From positions 3,681 to 67,680 of the forward strand of contig JAMIIV010000001.1 in the NCBI GenBank assembly GCA_035913415.1: 64,000 nucleotides of DNA, given 5' to 3'. Position numbers and translations under genes: made by a program. Within the stretch, counting starts at the first letter, position 1; every line of letters starts with the position of its first letter. This document shows positions 1 to 8,791 of this stretch, one piece after another. This DNA comes from UBA5070 sp035913415. Lineage in GTDB: Bacteria; Fibrobacterota; Fibrobacteria; UBA5070. A model generated the notes under the pieces. The model saw only the letters and a program-made list of their open reading frames with translations. It was not told the origin of the DNA and ran no database searches.

Positions 1-1
1 G

Positions 2-217
2 GGTGGTTCAGGATCCAGCACGGGTATGGTCTTCCTGTCGTCCTCTCCCGCAGGAGCTGAAATCCTCCTCGATGGCAAGGTGATCGGCAAGACGCCGAAG
101 ATGGTTGAACTTCCCGCGGGAAACCGTACATTGAGTCTCCGGTCGGGTGCCCTTTCCCAGACGATCCAGATCGAGGTCAAGGAAGGGCAGAACCCCGCTC
201 GGCACGTTCCTCTCTGA
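2..217 (+). CDS. PEGA-domain protein, C-terminal end (partial)
   Basis: The reading frame is open from the window edge to a TGA at 215-217, so only about 71 C-terminal residues are present. They include SSPAGAEILLDGKVIGKTP, which is the PEGA repeat pattern (a short beta domain found in surface or regulatory proteins, often after a kinase or TPR region). The preceding residues are Gly/Ser rich, as in a linker. The rest of the protein lies outside the window, so its full role cannot be stated. It is followed 70 bases later by the first gene of the menaquinone run. Confidence 0.7.
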   Translation, partial: GGSGSSTGMVFLSSSPAGAEILLDGKVIGKTPKMVELPAGNRTLSLRSGALSQTIQIEVKEGQNPARHVPL

Positions 218-287
218 CCGGTTCGGAGAGCCCGAGATCTCGGGACTGGCGTGCTCAAGGCGTAGCGTTCGCGCGGAGGCGGTCCCG

Positions 288-692
288 ATGGAGAATTCCG
301 ACAGCATCCTGTTCCAGGCCGCCGCCCAGGGAGGGTTCCGGATCGAAGGCTTGCGGACGCTGATGGGACTCATCCACGGCCTGTCCATGCGGCGCTCCTT
401 TTCCGGAGAAACCGCGCATCTTCCCGCTGCCGAAGTTGTCGGAGGCCTTTTTGCCTCGGCTCTCGACCGTTATGGCCCGCTCGCCCGCGATGTCCTGGAA
501 AAATGGGGCCTGGCAAATCCCCAGCGCATCGGTGCCGCCGTGGATCTTCTCGTCGAGGGGGGATTGCTCGCACGCAACGCCGAGGAGGAGGGCGACGAGG
601 ACTTCGACGACCTTCCTCCGCCACCCGAGGACTGGCCCATCCATCCGGCACCGCCTCCCATGCGGGAACTTCCGGTCTGGGGAGCTGGATGA
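288..692 (+). CDS. Minf_1886-family uncharacterised protein
   Basis: This 134-residue acidic protein starts at an ATG at 288; a longer reading from 147 would overlap the PEGA gene and begins with Arg-rich shadow sequence. The pattern of a hydrophobic helix, then AAEVVGGLFASALDRYGPLA, then VLEKWGL and a DLLVEGGLL stretch ending in a Glu/Asp/Pro tail matches the small Minf_1886 (Plancto/Verruco) family as I remember it. No biochemical function is known for that family. Its stop overlaps the mqnA start (ATGA at 689-692), so the two are probably co-translated. Confidence 0.6.
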   Translation: MENSDSILFQAAAQGGFRIEGLRTLMGLIHGLSMRRSFSGETAHLPAAEVVGGLFASALDRYGPLARDVLEKWGLANPQRIGAAVDLLVEGGLLARNAEEEGDEDFDDLPPPPEDWPIHPAPPPMRELPVWGAG

Positions 693-1444
693 CATCGGGT
701 CCGGAAGAGTTGCGAGGCCTGTCCATCGGGGCTGTGCCCTACCTGAACGTGGCGCCCATGGTGACGGGACTGGATGGTGTGATCGAATTGCGACCCTCCG
801 ATCTCGCCCGCGCGCTTGATCGCGGCGAAATCGACCTGGCCACGCTCCCGGTGGGCGCCTTGGTCGGCAGGACGGACCTGGCCGCCTTGCCTTCCACGGG
901 AATCGGCTGCGATGGACCCGTGCGGACCGTGCTTGTCGAGCCGTTGTCGGAAATCGACCGCGTGGACGGATTCCGTCCCGACCCCGCGTCCCGCACGTCC
1001 AACCTGCTCGCTCGCCTGGTGCTCTCCCGCCGGGCGGGGCGCTCCGTCGAGCCTTCGCCGGACGCCGCGGTCCGTGTGGTCATCGGCGATCCCGCCTTCT
1101 CCGTGGCTCCCGAGTCGGCCTTGGATCTGGGACAGGCGTGGAAGGACTGGACGGGACTGCCATTCGTGTTCGCGCTGTGGGTGGCGGGCCCCCGGCTGGC
1201 GTCCGATCCCGCGCGCATGCGTCGAGTGGATTCGCTGCTCGCGGATCGCGCGCGGACCAATTTGGCGGCGATCGATTCCCTCTGCCGCGCCCAGCAGGTG
1301 CTGGACCCCGAAGCCGCTCGCGCCTACCTCACCACCAACATCCGGCACCTCCTCGACGATTCCTTCCGTGCCGGCGCGGATCGGTTCGCCGTCGAATTGC
1401 AGGCGGAAGGATTGGCCTCCGGCGGGATTCGCTGGGGGTGCTGA
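689..1444 (+). CDS. mqnA: Chorismate dehydratase MqnA (futalosine pathway)
   Basis: MqnA removes water from chorismate to give 3-[(1-carboxyvinyl)oxy]benzoate, the first step of the futalosine route to menaquinone. The 251-residue protein has the periplasmic-binding-like fold signature of the family: GAVPYLN at residues 14-20, GDPAF at 133-137, and WKDWTGLPFVFALW at 151-164. The length is typical for MqnA. The start overlaps the upstream stop (ATGA), and the stop overlaps the GTG start of the amidohydrolase, so the genes form one translational unit. The neighbouring deaminase-type amidohydrolase supports MqnA rather than MqnD. Confidence 0.9.
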   Translation: MTSGPEELRGLSIGAVPYLNVAPMVTGLDGVIELRPSDLARALDRGEIDLATLPVGALVGRTDLAALPSTGIGCDGPVRTVLVEPLSEIDRVDGFRPDPASRTSNLLARLVLSRRAGRSVEPSPDAAVRVVIGDPAFSVAPESALDLGQAWKDWTGLPFVFALWVAGPRLASDPARMRRVDSLLADRARTNLAAIDSLCRAQQVLDPEAARAYLTTNIRHLLDDSFRAGADRFAVELQAEGLASGGIRWGC

Positions 1445-2694
1445 TCACGGCCGAAAGGGCCTGGACGGGCCCTGGTCGGGTGGAGCGCGGTTGGGGCATG
1501 CGCGTCGAAGCGGATCGCATTCTCGAGTCCGGTCCGTTGCGCCGGCTCCTGCAGGGGCGCGTGCCCGGGGAGATCACGGTCGACTGTGGTCGGACGGTCC
1601 TGATGCCGGGATTGGTGAACGCCCATGTCCATCTGGAACTGGGGTGGCTGCGCGACCAGGTGCCGGCCCGAGGCGGCTTCTCCGCGTGGGTGCGCCATCT
1701 CCGAGAGGCGCAGACCGAAGCACGTCAGCGCTTGGGAGAAGAAGGCGTCAAGGAAGAGACGAACCGCGCGTGCCGGTTGGGGGCCATCGAGATGCTCCAC
1801 CACGGCACCACGGCCTTCCTGGATGTGTCCAATACGGGCATTCCCGCCGATGCCGTGCCTGCCGACGGCCCACGGGCGTTTCTGGCGTTGGAGTGCCTGG
1901 GGTTGGACCCCGCGCGCGTGGATGCGGTTCTGGCGCGGGCGCGGGAATACCTCGAGGTGGCGACCTCGCCGAGGCATCGGCGCCTGGCCGTACCGCATGC
2001 GCTCTATTCGTGTTCGGGCGCGCTGCTGCGGGAATTGGCGTCCGAGGAGTTCCATCGCGGATTGGCCACCATGCACCTGCTCGAAAGTGAAGAGGAAGTC
2101 GATCTCTTCATGGGGTACGGCAAGTTGCGGGCGTTTGTCGATGGCATCTTCCCCGACCACGACATCATCTTCGGCGAAGATCCAATGGCGCGGCTACGTC
2201 GCTTCTACGGTCCGCCGCCGCGCTTCGTGGCGGTACACGGGTACGCTTTGGCGGCCTCCCAGGTGCAGGTCCTGGCCCGCGCCGGCGCGTTCCTGGCGCT
2301 GTGTCCCGGGAGTCGCGACTTCTTCCTGCATCCGATCCCGCCGCTGTCGGAACTGCGCAGGCACAAGGTGCCCTTGTGCCTGGGCACCGATTCGCTGGCC
2401 AGCAATCCGAGTTTGTCCCTCTGGAAGCAGATGGCCCTCCTGGCCGAGGAATTCGACGACATCGATCCCGGCGAGATTCTCCTGTGGGCCACCTTGGGGG
2501 GGGCCCAGGCTCTGGGCTTGGAGGCCGGACGCCTGAAACCGGGCCATCTGGCCGACTGGATCGCGGTGGATGCCGCCGACATCGCCGACGACGAATTGGA
2601 ACGGTATCTGGTGACCGACGAACCGCAGGTTCGCGTGGTCGCGGTGGGGGGAGACATCTTGCTCGACGGTCGTTGGGAAGGGGACGAGGAATGA
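1438..2694 (+). CDS. Amidohydrolase, probable 6-aminofutalosine deaminase
   Basis: This is a metal-dependent amidohydrolase-superfamily deaminase of 418 residues. It shows the metal motif HVHLELG (HxH at 63-65), a His in VHGYAL near 265, and the Asp in GTDSLASNPSLS near 316. I chose the GTG at 1438 because the residues that follow (LITAERAWTGPGRVERGWG) form the small beta domain that begins this family; the first ATG (1498) would remove it. The start overlaps the mqnA stop. Aminofutalosine deaminases of this superfamily act two steps after MqnA in Helicobacter and Campylobacter, so the context points to that role. Related SAH or guanine deaminases cannot be excluded from sequence alone. Confidence 0.75.
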   Translation: MLITAERAWTGPGRVERGWGMRVEADRILESGPLRRLLQGRVPGEITVDCGRTVLMPGLVNAHVHLELGWLRDQVPARGGFSAWVRHLREAQTEARQRLGEEGVKEETNRACRLGAIEMLHHGTTAFLDVSNTGIPADAVPADGPRAFLALECLGLDPARVDAVLARAREYLEVATSPRHRRLAVPHALYSCSGALLRELASEEFHRGLATMHLLESEEEVDLFMGYGKLRAFVDGIFPDHDIIFGEDPMARLRRFYGPPPRFVAVHGYALAASQVQVLARAGAFLALCPGSRDFFLHPIPPLSELRRHKVPLCLGTDSLASNPSLSLWKQMALLAEEFDDIDPGEILLWATLGGAQALGLEAGRLKPGHLADWIAVDAADIADDELERYLVTDEPQVRVVAVGGDILLDGRWEGDEE

Positions 2695-3689
2695 AGAAGC
2701 CGATCGTGGTGACACTGGGCGACCCCAACGGGGTGGGCCCGCGCATCGTGGCGCGCGCCTTCGGACGCGGCGCGATGCGGCGCCTGGGGCTGGTCGCGGT
2801 GGGCGACCGCGACGTGTTCGAACGCGCCCTGCGGGAGGAAGGCGTCGAGCTGGAGGTGATACCCTGGAATGCGGGACAGGAGGTCTCCGCGACGGGGGCT
2901 TCGCTGTGGACACCCGAAGGAATGGAGTCCGGAGCCATCGAGCCCGGAACGGTGTCGCGATGGGCCGGGGCCCAGGCCCTGCGCTGCGTGGACGCCGCCA
3001 CCGACGCCTGCCGCTCGGGGGAGGCCCGTGCCATGGTCACGGCGCCGCTGGCCAAGGAATCCGTCTCGCTGACCCAGCCTGGGTTCTCCGGCCACACGGG
3101 GCACATCGCGCATCGCTGCGGCGTGCGCGAACACTGCCTGTGCCTGGTTCACGGCAAGATGTGGGCCGCCTTCGCGACCACGCACATTCCCCTGCGCGAC
3201 GTGAGCTCCACCATTACGACAGATCTTGTCATGGAGACCGGGCGGCTCCTGCACCGGGCCCTGCGGGACGCGGGCGTGGTCGCGCCCCGACTGGGCGTGG
3301 CGGGGCTCAACCCCCACGCGGGGGAACACGGATTGTTCGGCGACGAGGAGGCCCGTGTGGTGGAACCCGCCGTGGCGGGCCTGAAGTCGGAGGGCATCCA
3401 CGCTTCGGGTCCGTGGCCCGCGGACGTGGTGTTCCCCATGCTCAAGGCAGGACAGGTCGACGGGGTGGTGAGCCTCTACCACGACCAGGGCCATCCGGTG
3501 ATGAAGACCCTGGCCTTCGACTTCCGGAAAGGAATCGTGAGAGGGGTCAACGCGACCCTGGGACTGCCCATCGTGCGCACCAGCCCCGACCACGGAACGG
3601 GGTTCGACATCGCCTGGAAACGACAGGCCGACGACGGCAGCCTGGTGGACGCGTTGCGTCTGGCCGACCGGATGGCGCGGCGGCGGTGA
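2691..3689 (+). CDS. pdxA: 4-hydroxythreonine-4-phosphate dehydrogenase PdxA
   Basis: PdxA oxidises 4-phosphohydroxy-L-threonine using NAD(P)+ in pyridoxal-phosphate synthesis. The 332-residue protein opens with GDPNGVGPR and carries TAPLAKESV, GHTGHIA, GLNPHAGEHGLFGDEE, YHDQGHPVMK and TSPDHGTGFDIA. These include the metal-binding histidines and the substrate loop of the family. The ATG overlaps the previous stop (ATGA at 2691-2694). PdxA inside a menaquinone gene run is unexpected; it may only reflect co-transcription of cofactor genes, or the protein may be a PdxA-like dehydrogenase with another substrate. Confidence 0.88.
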   Translation: MKKPIVVTLGDPNGVGPRIVARAFGRGAMRRLGLVAVGDRDVFERALREEGVELEVIPWNAGQEVSATGASLWTPEGMESGAIEPGTVSRWAGAQALRCVDAATDACRSGEARAMVTAPLAKESVSLTQPGFSGHTGHIAHRCGVREHCLCLVHGKMWAAFATTHIPLRDVSSTITTDLVMETGRLLHRALRDAGVVAPRLGVAGLNPHAGEHGLFGDEEARVVEPAVAGLKSEGIHASGPWPADVVFPMLKAGQVDGVVSLYHDQGHPVMKTLAFDFRKGIVRGVNATLGLPIVRTSPDHGTGFDIAWKRQADDGSLVDALRLADRMARRR

Positions 3690-3693
3690 GTCC

Positions 3694-4734
3694 TTGGCGG
3701 AGTCGGCTGTGACGGAATCCGTTCGAGAGAGGGTGGCGCGCGCGCTGGCGCCGCTCGCTCTGGATTGGGGGCTGTCGGCGCTCGAGCCCTCCGATCTGGG
3801 GGGATTGCGGGCGGGTTTGGACACATGGGTGTCCGATGGACTGCACGGGGCGATGGCGTGGTATCCGCAATCCGTTCCGGTACGTGCCGATCCGTGGCTC
3901 GAGTGGCCCTGGACCCGGGCGGTGCTCGTGGTGCGTTGGCCGTACCCCCTGCCGCGCCCGCACGACCGGCACGGGGATCCGGTGGTGGCCGGATATGCCC
4001 GGGGCACCGACTACCACGAGCGGGTCGGGGCCGCTTTGCGCGCCGCCTGTGCCCTGCTGACCGAGGAATTTCCCGGATTGCGCCACCGCTGGTTCTGCGA
4101 CGCGTTGCCGGTGCAGGAGACCGTGCTCGCCGAACTTTGCGGCTTGGGCTGGAAGGGTCGGCATACCCTCCTGCTGGATCGAAAACTCGGGAGCGCCTTC
4201 CATCTGGGAGGGATCCTGCTCTCGTTGGACGGCGTGGATCGTCCGCCCCGGCACCCGGACCACTGCGGCACCTGCACCGCCTGTCTGCAGGCGTGCCCCA
4301 CGTTCGCCATCGGAGCCGACGGACGAGTGGATGCCGGGCGATGCCTGTCGCATTGGACCATCGAGGACCGGGCCACGCCCGAAGGTCCGGCCGCGGACGC
4401 CGCCCGCGCCGAGATCTTCGGATGCGACCTCTGCCAGCAGGCCTGCCCCTGGAATCGCCGCGTCATGACGGATTCCGTCAACCCGGAAGGTTGGCCGGAG
4501 AGTTGGGAGGACTGGATCGGACGCTGCCTGCCCCGGCGAGGGTTCCAGTCGGCGTTCAAGTCGTCGCCGTTGGATCGGCCGGGACGGGCGAAGGTGCTGC
4601 GCGTTCTGCTGCGCGCCCTGTGGAACGTGGACCGCGCCCGCGCTGTGCCCTTGTTGCGCGCCACGGCCTTCGAGGAGGATCGCCCCGAGATCCGGGCCTG
4701 GGCACAAACGCTGTTGGCCGCCGGGGATCCGTGA
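3694..4734 (+). CDS. queG: Epoxyqueuosine reductase QueG
   Basis: QueG reduces epoxyqueuosine to queuosine in tRNA anticodons, using cobalamin and two [4Fe-4S] clusters. The 346-residue protein has the conserved GWKGRHTLLL segment near 155, a first ferredoxin motif CGTCTACLQACP from about 191, and a second CDLCQQACPWNR from about 244. A short Arg/Ala-rich HEAT-like tail follows. It is slightly shorter than E. coli QueG. The annotated start is a TTG at 3694, four bases after the pdxA stop; a GTG at 3709 is an alternative. It is the last gene of the + strand run, followed by a perfect palindrome and the convergent hrpA. Confidence 0.9.
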   Translation: MAESAVTESVRERVARALAPLALDWGLSALEPSDLGGLRAGLDTWVSDGLHGAMAWYPQSVPVRADPWLEWPWTRAVLVVRWPYPLPRPHDRHGDPVVAGYARGTDYHERVGAALRAACALLTEEFPGLRHRWFCDALPVQETVLAELCGLGWKGRHTLLLDRKLGSAFHLGGILLSLDGVDRPPRHPDHCGTCTACLQACPTFAIGADGRVDAGRCLSHWTIEDRATPEGPAADAARAEIFGCDLCQQACPWNRRVMTDSVNPEGWPESWEDWIGRCLPRRGFQSAFKSSPLDRPGRAKVLRVLLRALWNVDRARAVPLLRATAFEEDRPEIRAWAQTLLAAGDP

Positions 4735-4770
4735 CGCCACCCTCAGTGGCATCAGCGTCGAGCCGCCCCC

Positions 4771-4800
4771 CGTAGAGCCGCCCTGCAGGGCGGCTCTACG
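4771..4800. repeat. Perfect 30-bp palindrome between convergent genes
   Basis: Each 15-base arm, CGTAGAGCCGCCCTG, is the exact reverse complement of the other, with no loop bases. It lies between the 3' ends of queG (+) and hrpA (-), where a bidirectional terminator would be expected. No T-run follows on either strand, so it may be a factor-dependent stop, an RNA-stabilising hairpin or a REP-like repeat rather than a classical intrinsic terminator. Confidence 0.75.
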
Positions 4801-4877
4801 AATTCGTGGGGGGCGTCACAACGGGGCGGCGTTGCGTCGGTGGCCACGCCGGCGGGATCGGCCCGCGGGCGTGGGCG

Positions 4878-7800
4878 TTACATCAACGTCGCGAAGGCCT
4901 CGCCGATGCGCTTGGGGCTGGCCGGAACCAGAGTTCCGAGCTCCTGCGCCCACAACTGGACGCGGAACTCCTCCAGCAGGAACGCCAGCTCGCCCAGGGT
5001 CTCCAGGCCATCCGGATCGGCCAGGGCCCCCGGTACGCGTGGCACCGGAGCCTGCGAACCCGCCTTGAGGGCCAGGGCCTTGGCGAAGGGGGCCAACTCC
5101 GCGACGCGTTGCTGGTCGCGGGCGGGATTGTCCTTGGAGCTGGCGATACGGCGCGCGGCGGTCCTCCACCATGTGGGCATGCGCGACAGGGTCTCCCAGG
5201 CCATCGTCGCGGGGAACCCCGAGGGCCATAGGCGCTCGCGCGTGAGGGCGGCGAACTTGACGAGGTCGGGGCGGTGCGCGGGGATGCGACGAGCCTCGTC
5301 CTCGAAGGCCATGCGGGCGGCGATCAACGCCTTGGCCAAGGCCACGGCCTCGCCGCGCCCGTGCCGGATGCGGCGACGAGCCTCTTCGAGAGCCTTGGAG
5401 AATCCGGCGATGTCGCGCGGTCCGGAGTGTCCCGGGCGGGTGATGGACGGAATCCGTCCTGCCGCCAGAGCCCAGGCGCGCAGGGCCTCGCACAGCCCCT
5501 GGTGGAACAACCGAGGATCGGTCCAGGCGGCCAGGGGCAGCAAGACGTCCTGCGGCAGCTTGACATCGCGGGGAAGCCACGCCAGCAGGTGGTCGGCGCC
5601 GTCGGCGGTCCACGAAAGCAGATGGCCCACGGCCGAGCGGTGCGACAACCAGGCTTCCTCCAGGGTGGGGAAGCGGCGGACCTCCAGGGCGCCTTCCCCC
5701 AGGGCCAGACCTGGATAGAGGATCACGGGCAGCGAGTCGGCGGCCCGGATCTCCTCGGTCACGGGAAGCACCAGATCCGAAGGCCAGTCGCGCAGGGCGC
5801 GCCGCAAGGGGGTGCCTAGGGCGGATTTCGACGCTTCGAGCTGGCGTTGGCGCAGGCGTTCGGCGAAGCGCCGGCGGAGCTCGGCCAGGTCGCGGCCGTC
5901 TCCCAGGGTGGCGCCCTTGGCATCGACCACCAGCACCAGGAAACGCAGGTGGGGGGGGAGATCGGGTTCGGGGGGGAAGGCTCCCGCCTTCAAGGATTGC
6001 CCTCGTCCCCATTCGGCGACGGCTTCCCGGAGCGGTCTTCGACCGGCCGACGGCGCGGCGAAGACCGCCGCCTTGCGCGCGGCTTCCGCCAGGGGGCCCA
6101 GGTTCTGCCGCAGCTCCCGGGGCAAAGCCCGCAACAGGGCTTCGACCTTCTCCGCGAGCATGCCCGGCACCAGCCATTCCAGAGCCATATCCGGAATCTG
6201 TCCCAGCGAGTCTTCCGGCACCACTAGGGCGATCCCGTCGTCGTCGTCGCCGGGAGCGAAGCGGTACACCAGAGCCAGATCCAATCCTCCAGCCCTCCAG
6301 CGCGCGGGGAAGTCCTCCGAGCGCGGCAGGAGCGACGGATCGGACACCAGGTCGGATTCCGTCATGCGCAGGGCGGAGTCGGTGTTGGCCTTCAGCCATC
6401 CCTGCAGGTCGGAGCGCGAAGACAATCCATCGGGCAGGCGCGACCGGTACCACTCGGTCTCGGCGTCGTCGCCCACCCAGAGCGAACGCCGGCGCAGACG
6501 GTCTTCCAGCCCCTGCACGCGTTCGCGCAAGACCTCGTTGGCCTCCAGGAACGGAAAACGCCCCTGGATGCGCCCTTCCACCAAGGCTTCGCGGGCGAAA
6601 CAGGTGGTGGCCGCTGCCGGGTCTGCCTCGACGGCTCGGCACTTGCGCCCGGTTCCCAGGGGAAGCCCCCACAGGAGCACGCGCTGGTTGCACACCGCGT
6701 GCTGGCCGGCCTCGTCCCAGTACGGGGCGCTGTGCTCCTTTTTCACCAGGTCTCCGGCGACCGCCTCGATCCACAGGGGATCGACTTCGGCGCAGCCGCG
6801 GGCCCAGGTACGGGTGGTCTCGACGATCTCGGCGGCCACGAGCCACACGCATTGCGCGCGCACCAGAACCGAGCCGGGCCAAGGCACCACCGACCGGCCG
6901 CGCGCGGCCCGGTAGGGGATTCCCGAGCGGCGTTGGGCATCCTTGTCGCCCTTCTTGGTGCGCGACAGGGCCTCTTCGTCCAGACGGGCCACGTTGGACA
7001 GGAATCCCGCCAGGAAGGCGCGGTGGATCTGGCCGTAGTCGGCCGATCCCTTCTGGGTGCGCGGATCCAGTTCCGGATCTTCGGACAACATCTGTCCGAT
7101 CTGGCGCACCGCCTCGCGCCAGTCGCGCATGCGCATGTAGCTGAGGTAGTGTTTCTGGCAGAACTTGCGCAGCCGGTTGCCCGAACCTTCGCCGCCCAAT
7201 TCCTTCTCGCAGGCCTCGTAGAGGTTCAAAAGGCTCAGGAAGTCGCTTTGTTTGTCCTCGAAGGGCCGCTGCGCCTGTTTGGCGGCGTCCTCCTTGCCCT
7301 CCGGGCGTTCGCGGGGGTCGGGGATGGAAAGGCCCGCGGCCAGCACCACGGATTCGCGCAGGCAGTGTTCGTGCGCGGCTTCCACCAGGATGCGCGCGCT
7401 GCGGGGGTCCAGCGGCAGGCGCGCCATGCGTTTGCCGGTGCGCGTCAGGCGGCCGTCGTCGTCGACGGCACCCAGTTCACGCAATAGCTGCCACCCGTCG
7501 GCCAACTGGCGGCGATCGGGCGGATCCAGGAAGGGGAAGTCCTCGGGCAGGCCCAGATCCAGGTCCAGAAGACGCAGGATCACCTCGGAGAGGTCGGCGC
7601 GCTGCACCTCGGGGGCGGTCTGGGCCTCGCGCTTTTCGAAGTCCTCGCGAGAATACAGGCGCAGACAGATTCCGGGTGCGATGCGTCCGCAGCGCCCGGT
7701 GCGCTGGCGGGCCGAGGCCTGGCTGACTTCCTCGACCTGCAGCCGCTTGGTGCGGGTGCGAGGCGCGTAGCGGGACAATCGCGCCAGTCCGGAGTCCACG

Positions 7801-8705
7801 ACCATGCGGATGCGCGGCACGGTCACCGAGGTCTCGGCGACGTTCGTGGACAGGATGACGCGCCGCTTGGATCCGGGATGGAACACGCGGTCCTGGTCGG
7901 CGGCAGAAAGCCTCCCGTACAGGGGGACCACCTCGGTGTGCCGGGGCGGCGCCTTCTCCAGTTCGCGCTGGGTCTCGCGAATTTCGCGCTCTCCCGGAAG
8001 GAACGCGAGCAGGTCGCCCTCCCCCAGGTCGAGCATCTCGCGGATCGCGTTGGCCGTGCGTTCGGGCAGGCTCTCGTCGTCGTCCTCTTCGACCATCTCG
8101 TCGCGGTAGAGAATGTCGACGGGAAAGGATCGTCCTTCGACCTGGATCACCGGAGCAGGAACCCCCTGTGCGTCGGCGAAGGCCTTGGCGAAGGCCGCGG
8201 TGTCGATGGTCGCCGAGGCGATCACGATGCGCAGTTCGGGACGGCGGCGGCGGATGCGCTGCAACACGCCCAGCAGGAAGTCGACGTTCAGGCTGCGTTC
8301 GTGGGCTTCGTCGACCACGATGGCTTCGTAGCGGCGCAGGTCGGGGTCGGACCCCAATTCGGCCAGCAACGCGCCGTCGGTGGCGAACACCACGCGGGTC
8401 TCGGATTTGACCCGGTTGTCGAAACGCACCCGATGCCCCACAAACGCAGTCTCCTGCACCTGCATCTCTTCGGCGACGCGCCGAGCCAACGACATGGCGG
8501 CCACACGCCGCGGCTGGGTCACCACGATGGGGCGGTGCAGGCCCAATCCGGCGCGCAGCAGGATCTTGGGGATCTGCGTGGTCTTGCCCGATCCCGTTTC
8601 GCCCGCCAGGATGATCACCGGATGGGCCTGGATGGCCTGCTCCAGATCTTCGGCCCTGGCGTGGATGGGAAGGGTCCCGTCCAGGTGCAGATGAGGTTGG
8701 ATCAT
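4878..8705 (-). CDS. hrpA: ATP-dependent RNA helicase HrpA
   Basis: This is a DEAH-box helicase of 1275 residues, close to E. coli HrpA, which resolves stalled ribosomes and other RNA structures. Walker A GETGSGKTTQ is at 35-44, DEAH at 132-135, SAT at 164-166, and QRTGRCGR lies in the second RecA domain. The helicase-associated and OB-type regions follow, then a long C-terminal region of the DUF3418 type. I chose the ATG at 8705 because it opens directly on the family N-terminus; the frame extends ten Pro-rich codons further upstream. A TACCTTTC box at 8752-8745 is a likely promoter. Confidence 0.93.
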   Translation of the reverse strand: MIQPHLHLDGTLPIHARAEDLEQAIQAHPVIILAGETGSGKTTQIPKILLRAGLGLHRPIVVTQPRRVAAMSLARRVAEEMQVQETAFVGHRVRFDNRVKSETRVVFATDGALLAELGSDPDLRRYEAIVVDEAHERSLNVDFLLGVLQRIRRRRPELRIVIASATIDTAAFAKAFADAQGVPAPVIQVEGRSFPVDILYRDEMVEEDDDESLPERTANAIREMLDLGEGDLLAFLPGEREIRETQRELEKAPPRHTEVVPLYGRLSAADQDRVFHPGSKRRVILSTNVAETSVTVPRIRMVVDSGLARLSRYAPRTRTKRLQVEEVSQASARQRTGRCGRIAPGICLRLYSREDFEKREAQTAPEVQRADLSEVILRLLDLDLGLPEDFPFLDPPDRRQLADGWQLLRELGAVDDDGRLTRTGKRMARLPLDPRSARILVEAAHEHCLRESVVLAAGLSIPDPRERPEGKEDAAKQAQRPFEDKQSDFLSLLNLYEACEKELGGEGSGNRLRKFCQKHYLSYMRMRDWREAVRQIGQMLSEDPELDPRTQKGSADYGQIHRAFLAGFLSNVARLDEEALSRTKKGDKDAQRRSGIPYRAARGRSVVPWPGSVLVRAQCVWLVAAEIVETTRTWARGCAEVDPLWIEAVAGDLVKKEHSAPYWDEAGQHAVCNQRVLLWGLPLGTGRKCRAVEADPAAATTCFAREALVEGRIQGRFPFLEANEVLRERVQGLEDRLRRRSLWVGDDAETEWYRSRLPDGLSSRSDLQGWLKANTDSALRMTESDLVSDPSLLPRSEDFPARWRAGGLDLALVYRFAPGDDDDGIALVVPEDSLGQIPDMALEWLVPGMLAEKVEALLRALPRELRQNLGPLAEAARKAAVFAAPSAGRRPLREAVAEWGRGQSLKAGAFPPEPDLPPHLRFLVLVVDAKGATLGDGRDLAELRRRFAERLRQRQLEASKSALGTPLRRALRDWPSDLVLPVTEEIRAADSLPVILYPGLALGEGALEVRRFPTLEEAWLSHRSAVGHLLSWTADGADHLLAWLPRDVKLPQDVLLPLAAWTDPRLFHQGLCEALRAWALAAGRIPSITRPGHSGPRDIAGFSKALEEARRRIRHGRGEAVALAKALIAARMAFEDEARRIPAHRPDLVKFAALTRERLWPSGFPATMAWETLSRMPTWWRTAARRIASSKDNPARDQQRVAELAPFAKALALKAGSQAPVPRVPGALADPDGLETLGELAFLLEEFRVQLWAQELGTLVPASPKRIGEAFATLM

Positions 8706-8744
8706 TGGAGGGCCTGGAGGGCGTGAGAATGGCACATGGGCCTG

Positions 8745-8752
8745 GAAAGGTA
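8745..8752 (-). promoter_or_regulatory. TAnnTTTG-type -7 box for hrpA
   Basis: Reading on the - strand, the box is TACCTTTC, about 40 bases before the hrpA ATG. It shares an 86-base divergent gap with the box for the HisN-like gene. Confidence 0.5.
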
Positions 8753-8777
8753 TGTCCCGGGCCGTGGAGGAGGGGTT

Positions 8778-8785
8778 TACCTTTG
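8778..8785 (+). promoter_or_regulatory. TAnnTTTG -7 box, six bases before an ATG
   Basis: TACCTTTG is an exact match to TAnnTTTG. With the spacing seen at rnpB, transcription would begin at about 8790, next to the ATG at 8792, giving a leaderless or near-leaderless mRNA. No Shine-Dalgarno sequence precedes the ATG, which fits. Confidence 0.55.
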
Positions 8786-8791
8786 GTCACC

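Noticed and set aside
4771..4800. The perfect palindrome as a classical intrinsic terminator
   Set aside because: There is no T-run on either strand, so I report it only as a palindrome.
5812..6915. Open + strand frames inside hrpA
   Set aside because: They are antisense to a well-conserved helicase, are Arg/Ser-rich and match nothing.
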